Origin: JAGQTE01 sp964648005
Lineage (GTDB): Bacteria; Actinomycetota; Acidimicrobiia; Acidimicrobiales; Acidimicrobilacustridaceae
DNA: 6,524 nt
Assembly (NCBI GenBank): GCA_964648005.1
Contig: CAZYKR010000247.1
Location: forward strand, 1 to 6,524
Reading direction: 5' to 3'
Shown here: positions 1 to 3,894 of the stretch, one piece after another
Position numbering within the stretch: position 1 is the stretch's first letter
Layout of the letters: each line of letters opens with the position of its first letter
Notes under the pieces: model-generated
Told to the model about the DNA's origin: nothing
Databases searched by the model: none
What the model saw: only the letters and a program-made list of their open reading frames with translations
Position numbers and translations under genes: made by a program

Positions 1-24
1 GGTCGGCCCGAGTCAACCGATCTG

Positions 25-37
25 TGATGTGACATCA
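25..37. promoter_or_regulatory. Odd-centred palindrome TGATGT-G-ACATCA
   Basis: Six-base arms match perfectly around a single central G. The site is less GC-rich than its surroundings and lies just upstream of a minus-strand TTGACT box at 16-11, which is a reasonable place for a regulator site of a gene lying to the left. No regulator family is recognised from the sequence. A chance palindrome is possible. Confidence 0.25.
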
Positions 38-108
38 GTCCTTAGCGTCACTGCAGAAACCACTCGGCAGAGCACCCACCCGTCCCTGGCCGACCTTGTG
101 GTGCACAA

Positions 109-122
109 CCGCGCATGCGCGG
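109..122. repeat. 14-bp perfect palindrome CCGCGCATGCGCGG
   Basis: The 14 bases equal their own reverse complement. The site lies about 30 bp past the stop codon of the minus-strand remnant (150-152). It could be an operator or a cruciform-prone site. As a terminator it is poor, since there is no loop and no T-run. GC-rich genomes produce such palindromes by chance more often than AT-rich ones. Confidence 0.3.
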
Positions 123-149
123 GGTCAGCACCACAGGAAGCGCCTGGGC

Positions 150-490
150 CTAGAGCTCGACGACGTCGGCGCAGCCGAAGCCGCCGCACCACATGCCCCA
201 CACCGTGAACGGCACGGCGCGGTCGGTGACCGAGCCGGCCTCGACGCCGACCACGGACAGGACGAGGTCGATCGACCCGTGGGCGGGCAGGACCAACGGG
301 TCCCGCGGCGCGTGAAGAGCACTCCCGAGAGCCCGGCGGCGCCCCTATGGCAGAGCGTGGTCGATGCCTGGCCGACGGTGGAGGTGATGTCGTACCCGTA
401 GAAGGGGTGGCCGTCGCAGCCGAGGTCGATGCGCACCAAGATGTCGAACTCGGTCGGGTTGGTGATCGTGACGGGGTGCGACCACGCGAC
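150..490 (-). pseudogene. Frameshifted remnant of a small, probably exported protein
   Basis: Reading leftward on the minus strand from 490, one frame gives convincing protein: HPVTITNPTEFDILVRIDLG, then a G-C-D-G-H-P-F-Y-G-Y-D segment, on to G-V-L-F-T near 313. There it turns into Arg/Ser/Pro-rich nonsense. The protein-like reading resumes one base out of phase as A-P-R-D-P-L-V-L-P-A-H-G-S-I-D-L and ends C-G-G-F-G-C-A-D-V-V-E-L with TAG at 150-152. Adding one base near 305-315 joins the two parts into about 113 residues. The frame is closed upstream by TAA at 491-493 and has no good start or ribosome-binding site, so the N-terminus is lost or sits behind a second shift. In the next frame, 'LVNLKALLSR' is a weak candidate for upstream sequence. 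The beta-rich text and four cysteines suggest an exported beta-sandwich protein; the family is not recognised. A sequencing indel in a live gene cannot be excluded. Confidence 0.6.
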
Positions 491-556
491 TTAGCAACGC
501 CTTGAGGTTGACGAGAGGTGCCGACGAGGTCCGGTGACCGAAGGTGCATGGGCAAG

Positions 557-571
557 GCGGCACGGTGCCGC
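557..571. promoter_or_regulatory. Palindrome GCGGCAC-G-GTGCCGC in the leader of the exported-protein gene
   Basis: Perfect 7-base arms flank a single G, 11 bases upstream of the AGGAG at 583-587. It could be an operator or, in RNA, a 6-bp hairpin with a CGG loop next to the ribosome-binding site. I found no convincing -10 box upstream in 491-556; TTGACG at 508-513 is a possible -35 but has no TANNNT at the right distance. The regulatory role is inference from position. Confidence 0.3.
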
Positions 572-582
572 TGCATCCGAAC

Positions 583-587
583 AGGAG
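583..587 (+). promoter_or_regulatory. Ribosome-binding site AGGAG
   Basis: AGGAG ends ten bases before the ATG at 598. This decides the start: the frame is open further upstream to an ATG at 544, but that start has no Shine-Dalgarno match and would put an unlikely extension in front of a well-formed signal peptide. Confidence 0.6.
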
Positions 588-597
588 CCCACCCACC

Positions 598-1158
598 ATG
601 CGTCAGACCACGATGCACCCGAAGCCCATCACCCCAGCTCGGCGGAGCAGGCGTCGAGTGGCCGTTCCGCTCATCGCGCTCACCGCGTCCGCTGCTGTCG
701 CCGGTCTGGCGTCGCCCGCCATGGCCAAGAACGGCCTCGAGAACGAGACCGCCCCGGCCGCCAAGACCTGTGCCCCGATCGTCGTGACCAACAGCGGTCG
801 CATCGTGCGCAACCGCGTACAGCCTCCGGCGGCGAAGGTCACGATCACCGAGTGCGCCGGCCAGGCGCGCAACGTGACGATCACGTCGTCCGAGATCGGC
901 GGCTTCTTCGTCAAGGACTGTCCGGCCCCGCTGGCCGCGCCCGTGTCGGCGACGGTCACCGCTGGCGGGAAGGCGGCGACCAGTGTGCCGATGGATCGCG
1001 GCGCCTGCGGCTGGTACTCGCAGACCTCGCCGGTCTTCGTTGACGGCTTCTCAGCGTGGCAGTCGCACACCATCAGGCTGACGCTCACCGACGACGCCAC
1101 CGGCGCCGTGCTCGGCACGTCGTCCTACACCTGGAAGGACGACAAGCCCGGCGTCTGA
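598..1158 (+). CDS. Exported four-cysteine protein of unknown function
   Basis: The product is 186 residues. Residues 1-43 form a long signal peptide: a basic n-region (RRSRRR at 15-20), a hydrophobic core about 21-38, and a cleavage motif S-P-A-M-A before K44. The SRRR run resembles a twin-arginine signal, but the residues after it do not match the Tat consensus well, so Sec export is as likely. The mature part (about 143 residues) is rich in V, T, A and S, with alternating beta-type stretches such as VTITEC and NVTITSSEIGG. It has four cysteines at 58, 86, 108 and 137, an even number that fits two disulfides outside the cytoplasm. There is no lipobox, no transmembrane segment after the signal and no sorting motif, so it is probably secreted freely. 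I do not recognise a family; an immunoglobulin-like beta-sandwich is a guess from the composition. ATG 613 is an alternative start without its own ribosome-binding site. The gene converges on the thiolase with 33 bp between stops. Confidence 0.82.
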   Translation: MRQTTMHPKPITPARRSRRRVAVPLIALTASAAVAGLASPAMAKNGLENETAPAAKTCAPIVVTNSGRIVRNRVQPPAAKVTITECAGQARNVTITSSEIGGFFVKDCPAPLAAPVSATVTAGGKAATSVPMDRGACGWYSQTSPVFVDGFSAWQSHTIRLTLTDDATGAVLGTSSYTWKDDKPGV

Positions 1159-1191
1159 TCCAGAGGCGACCCGACGGCCCGGAGCGAGCGC

Positions 1192-2373
1192 TCAGAGCAG
1201 CTCGAGCACCAGGGCCGACCCCATCCCGCCACCGGCGCACATCGATACGCAGCCCAGGCTCAGGCCTCGGCGGCGCAACTCGTGCACCATGCTCACCACC
1301 ATGCGGGCGCCGGTGGCGGCGATGGGATGGCCGAGGCCGCACCCCGATCCGTTGACGTTCACGATGTCGGCGTCGAGGCCGAGCCGCCGTGACGAGGCGA
1401 CGGCGACCGAGCAGAAGGCTTCGTTGATCTCGAACAGCTCGATGTCGGCCAACGACAGGCCGGCCCGCTCCAGCGCTCGGGGGATGGCGAGCGTCGGCGC
1501 CAGACCGGTCTCCACCGGGTCGACGCCCACCGATGCCCATGACCGGATGCGCGCCAACGGGGCGACGCCGTTGGCGGCGGCGTAGTCGGCACTCGTCAGC
1601 ACCAGCGCGGCGGCAGCGTCGTTGAGGCCGGCGCTGTTGCCGGCCGTGACGGTCGGACGGTCGAGCTCCGGGTGCAGCACGGGCAGGGACGCCAAGCGCT
1701 CGATCGTCGAGTCGGCCCGGGGGTGCTCGTCCTGGTCGAAGACCCGTGCGACGCCATCGGGCCCCACGACGGGCACGCCGACGATCTCGTCGGCGACCCG
1801 CCCCGAGTCGCGCGCCTCGGCGGCGCGCAGGTGCGACTGCAGCGCCCACTCGTCGGACTCAGCCCGGGACACGCCGGCGAGGCGTGCCGTGTTCTCGCCG
1901 ACGGTGAGCGACATGTCGAACGCCGGCGTGAGCGGCGTCGGGGGATGGCTCGGCGACATCCACGGCGTCGCCTCGGGGTTCGAGCCTGGGATGCGCTTGA
2001 GGTTCTGCGGCATGGAGCTGAGGCTCTCGGTGCCACCGGCGACGCCCACGTCGAGCATGCCGGCAGCGATCGACGCCGCCACGGTCTGCACGGCGCTGAG
2101 ACCGGCGGCGCAGTGGCGGTTCACCGCCATACCGGGAACGGACGACATCCCGAGCTCGACAGCGACGTAACGGCCGATGACGCCGCCGCCCTGGAGCGAC
2201 TCGGCCAGGACCAGATCCTCGATCTGCTCGGCGGGGATGCCGGAGCGGTCGATGGCCTCGCGCACGGCGATGGCGCCCAGCTCGAAGGCGTCGACGTCGA
2301 CGAGCGACCCCTTGTTGGCCCGACCCACAGCGGTCCGGGCACCCGACACGATCACGGCATCCGTTGCGGCCAT
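1192..2373 (-). CDS. Thiolase (acetyl-CoA acetyltransferase / 3-ketoacyl-CoA thiolase family)
   Basis: The enzyme would cleave or form 3-oxoacyl-CoA with CoA or acetyl-CoA in the cytoplasm. The product is 393 residues, a normal length for a degradative or biosynthetic thiolase. All family signatures are present: N-terminal IVSGARTAVGR; the acyl-binding nucleophile Cys88 in NRHCAAGLSAVQ; NEAF at about 317; His349 in GLGHPIAATGAR; and Cys379 in CAGGGMG. It is therefore predicted to be active. The stretch before the histidine reads NGSGCGLGHP rather than the common NGGAIALGHP, a small departure seen in some subfamilies. Chain-length preference cannot be read from the sequence, so I give no symbol. 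The ATG at 2373 shares its A with the TGA of the upstream reductase (TGATG), which favours translational coupling. A GTG directly before it at 2376 is an alternative start adding one residue. No separate Shine-Dalgarno is obvious beyond a G-rich tail of the reductase gene. Confidence 0.93.
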   Translation of the reverse strand: MAATDAVIVSGARTAVGRANKGSLVDVDAFELGAIAVREAIDRSGIPAEQIEDLVLAESLQGGGVIGRYVAVELGMSSVPGMAVNRHCAAGLSAVQTVAASIAAGMLDVGVAGGTESLSSMPQNLKRIPGSNPEATPWMSPSHPPTPLTPAFDMSLTVGENTARLAGVSRAESDEWALQSHLRAAEARDSGRVADEIVGVPVVGPDGVARVFDQDEHPRADSTIERLASLPVLHPELDRPTVTAGNSAGLNDAAAALVLTSADYAAANGVAPLARIRSWASVGVDPVETGLAPTLAIPRALERAGLSLADIELFEINEAFCSVAVASSRRLGLDADIVNVNGSGCGLGHPIAATGARMVVSMVHELRRRGLSLGCVSMCAGGGMGSALVLELL

Positions 2374-3185
2374 CACGCCACCACCATGCCGCCGTCGAGG
2401 GCGAGCACCTCGCCGTTGACGAAGGCGCCGGCACGCGACGCCAGGAACAGCGCCGTGCCGGCGACGTCCTCGGGGCTACCGACGCGGCCGCGCGGCACCA
2501 TCCGCCCGACGGCGTCCCAGTCGGTGCCCTCGACGTCGCCGCCGGTGCCGACGCCGGTCGAGAGCATCCACGTCGGGAAGGGGCCGGGGGCGATGGCGTT
2601 GCTCGTGATGTTGCGCTTCACCAGCCGGGCGGCCATCTGACGGGTCAGCGCGTGCAGCGCCGCCTTGGACGGACCGTACGACCAGGTGTCGAACGACGGC
2701 GTGCGGATGCCGTCGATGGAGCCGATGTTGATGATGCGCGCCGGGTCCTCGGGCGTACCGGCGGCTTCGAGCTTCGCCAGCAGGCGCTGGGTCAGGAAGA
2801 ACACGCCCTTGACGTTGGTGTCCATGACCTTGTCCCAGCCGGCCTCGGGGAACTCTTCGATCGAGGCGCCCCACGAGGCGCCGGCGTTGTTGACGAGCAC
2901 GTGCACCGCCGGCTCGTCGGCCAGCGCGGCGACCAGGCCGTCGACGCCCTCGACGGTCGACAGGTCGGCCGGCATCGAGAGGCAGGTCCCGCCGTAGTCG
3001 GCCGCCAGCCGCTCGGCGGTGGCGTCGCAGGCGGCAGCCTTGCGGGAGCTGATGATGACGCGGGCGCCGTTGGCGAGGAACCCGGCGGCGATCATCTCGC
3101 CGATGCCGCGCGAGCCGCCGGTGACGACGACGGTCTTGCCGTCGACGGCGAACAGCTGCGAGAGGGACAGGTCGGGTGCGGTCAT
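2373..3185 (-). CDS. RhlG-like short-chain dehydrogenase/reductase, probable 3-oxoacyl reductase
   Basis: This is a 270-residue classical SDR with every key motif: cofactor-binding TGGSRGIG at 22-29, NNAG at 99-102, and the catalytic tetrad Asn124, Ser156 (in INIGSIDG), Tyr170 and Lys174 (YGPSK). The C-terminal end GEVLALDGGM is typical. Arg48 after the second strand (ISSRK) suggests NADP(H). The pattern VNNAG-x-SWGA, GWDKVM, ARIINIGS and IAPGPFP resembles RhlG, the NADPH-dependent 3-oxoacyl reductase, from memory of that family; the substrate is inferred. I chose ATG 3185 because AAGGA lies six bases upstream of it and the Rossmann fold starts shortly after. The frame stays open to 3266, but that extension is Arg/Ala-rich and unlike the family. 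It overlaps the thiolase start by one base, so the two are most likely one transcript acting on 3-oxoacyl or 3-hydroxyacyl substrates. Confidence 0.92.
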   Translation of the reverse strand: MTAPDLSLSQLFAVDGKTVVVTGGSRGIGEMIAAGFLANGARVIISSRKAAACDATAERLAADYGGTCLSMPADLSTVEGVDGLVAALADEPAVHVLVNNAGASWGASIEEFPEAGWDKVMDTNVKGVFFLTQRLLAKLEAAGTPEDPARIINIGSIDGIRTPSFDTWSYGPSKAALHALTRQMAARLVKRNITSNAIAPGPFPTWMLSTGVGTGGDVEGTDWDAVGRMVPRGRVGSPEDVAGTALFLASRAGAFVNGEVLALDGGMVVA

Positions 3186-3191
3186 CGGTCG

Positions 3192-3196
3192 TCCTT
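3192..3196 (-). promoter_or_regulatory. Ribosome-binding site AAGGA of the reductase gene
   Basis: On the minus strand AAGGA is followed by six bases and then the ATG at 3185. This good match and spacing settles the start against the 27-residue longer open frame beginning at 3266. Confidence 0.65.
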
Positions 3197-3211
3197 GTGC
3201 ATCGAAGGATG

Positions 3212-3234
3212 CCGCGCCGCCGGCGACGGCGCGG
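3212..3234 (-). promoter_or_regulatory. GC-rich hairpin in the reductase leader
   Basis: CCGCGCCG at 3212-3219 pairs perfectly with CGGCGCGG at 3227-3234, leaving a seven-base loop. It lies between the ribosome-binding site of the reductase gene and a minus-strand TAGGTT at 3255-3250 that could serve as a -10 box. If that promoter is real, the hairpin would be in the 5' untranslated RNA. No riboswitch family is recognised, and GC-rich leaders often fold like this. Confidence 0.3.
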
Positions 3235-3346
3235 GCCGGGCGAGCCCGCAACCTAGGCGGTGACACGGCGCGACGCGCAGTGCGGCGGTCGACCAGCCGT
3301 CGAGGTCACGTGCCGAGTCGAACGTGCCGTCGTCTCGCCACCACCG

Positions 3347-3375
3347 GCGACCGGGCAGCGAGGTCGTCCTAGGGT
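3347..3375 (+). promoter_or_regulatory. Probable leaderless promoter of the YbjQ-family gene
   Basis: TAGGGT at 3370-3375 fits the actinobacterial -10 form TANNNT and ends six bases before the ATG at 3382, the spacing expected when transcription starts at the first base of the start codon. A weak -35 (GCGACC, 3347-3352) sits 17 bases upstream. The same bases include AGGG five to eight bases before the ATG, so a Shine-Dalgarno reading on a longer transcript is the alternative. Confidence 0.45.
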
Positions 3376-3381
3376 GACGCC

Positions 3382-3855
3382 ATGTTGATCACGACGTCCT
3401 TCGACCTCCCCGGCTACGACATCGTCGCCGTGCAAGGGGAGGTGTTCGGTCTCACCGTGCGTTCGCGCAACATCGGCGCCGGGTGCATCGCCGGGTTCCG
3501 CTCGATCGGCGGTGGCGAGATCCCTGAGTTCACCTCGCTGCTGAGCCAGAGCCGCAACGAGGCGATGGCCCGCATGGTGCAGGAGGCGCAGCGTCGTGGC
3601 GCCAACGCCATCATCGCCATGCGCTTCGACTCCGGGGCCATCGGCCAGTGGAGCGAGATCTGCGCCTACGGCACCGCGGTGTGGGTGCAGCCGGTGACCG
3701 ACTATGCCAAGCAGCAATACGAGTTCATGGTGCAGTCCGGGCAGCTGCCGCACCAGCAGGCGTACCAGCCGAACATCAGCGAGTGGCAGACGGCGCAGCG
3801 CCCCGGCGCGCCGGGCGTCGTCACTGGCCCCCCACCGCAGGCGCCGCAGACCTGA
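3382..3855 (+). CDS. YbjQ/UPF0145 family protein with a Pro/Gln-rich C-terminal tail
   Basis: Residues 1 to about 105 match the YbjQ (UPF0145, 'heavy-metal-binding domain') family: an early G-Y-D-I-V strand, GEVFGLTVRSRNIG, FRSIGGGEIPEF, a helix SQSRNEAMARMVQEA, then RRGANAIIAMRFDS and a closing strand Y-G-T-A-V-W-V. E. coli YbjQ is about 107 residues, so this is a complete domain. The family forms oligomeric rings in known structures; its cellular role is unsettled and metal binding is not proven. Two cysteines (35 and 94) do not form an obvious metal motif. Residues 106-157 are an added tail with no family counterpart that I know of: a Gln/Tyr-rich part (YAKQQYEF, HQQAYQ) then PGAPGVVTGPPPQAPQT, likely disordered. 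There is no signal peptide or membrane segment, so it is cytoplasmic. It is divergent from the reductase operon and convergent with the NHL gene, 39 bp away. Confidence 0.88.
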   Translation: MLITTSFDLPGYDIVAVQGEVFGLTVRSRNIGAGCIAGFRSIGGGEIPEFTSLLSQSRNEAMARMVQEAQRRGANAIIAMRFDSGAIGQWSEICAYGTAVWVQPVTDYAKQQYEFMVQSGQLPHQQAYQPNISEWQTAQRPGAPGVVTGPPPQAPQT

Positions 3856-3860
3856 GTGCC

Positions 3861-3881
3861 GCGTCGCCGAACGGGCGATGC
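3861..3881. terminator. Hairpin between two convergent genes, possible bidirectional terminator
   Basis: GCGTCGCC (3861-3868) pairs with GGCGATGC (3874-3881) through eight base pairs, one of them a G-U on the plus-strand RNA, with a five-base GAACG loop. It lies five bases past the TGA of the YbjQ-family gene and 13 bases past the TAG of the NHL gene, where a shared terminator is expected. There is no T-run on either side, so it is not a canonical intrinsic terminator; T-less hairpins are common in high-GC actinobacteria. Confidence 0.45.
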
Positions 3882-3894
3882 TCGTGGTGCAGGC

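Larger units (their letters stand above)
1..149. other. Non-coding stretch with short palindromes
   Basis: I find no reading here that looks like protein on either strand; the open frames crossing it are Arg/Pro/Ser-rich shadows typical of GC-rich DNA. It lies downstream of the minus-strand remnant at 150-490. It contains two palindromes, listed separately. On the minus strand TTGACT (positions 16 down to 11) resembles a -35 box, and a matching -10 would fall beyond the left edge. The stretch may therefore be the upstream region of a gene left of the window, but that is only inference. Confidence 0.4.

Noticed and set aside
96..401. 101-codon plus-strand open frame
   Set aside because: Composition is His/Arg/Ala-rich without motifs or a ribosome-binding site, and it is antisense to the better minus-strand reading.
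13..618. 201-codon minus-strand open frame across the left region
   Set aside because: The product is Arg/Pro/Ser-rich and unstructured. The protein-like text at 150-490 lies in the other two minus-strand frames.
1151..1167. Stem of seven positions with one mismatch spanning the stop codon of the exported-protein gene, followed by an 8-bp palindrome GAGCGCTC at 1186-1193
   Set aside because: The stem is short, mismatched and has a three-base loop. The palindrome overlaps the thiolase stop, and neither has a T-run, so I do not call a terminator between these convergent genes.
1672..3263. Two long plus-strand open frames antisense to the thiolase and reductase
   Set aside because: The opposite strand carries complete families with all catalytic motifs. 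The plus-strand products are Arg/Gly/Ala/Asp-rich and resemble nothing, as expected of GC-rich shadows.
3186..3266. N-terminal extension of the reductase by 27 residues
   Set aside because: The internal ATG at 3185 has AAGGA at six-base spacing and fits the family's N-terminus; the extension is low-complexity Arg/Ala/Pro.
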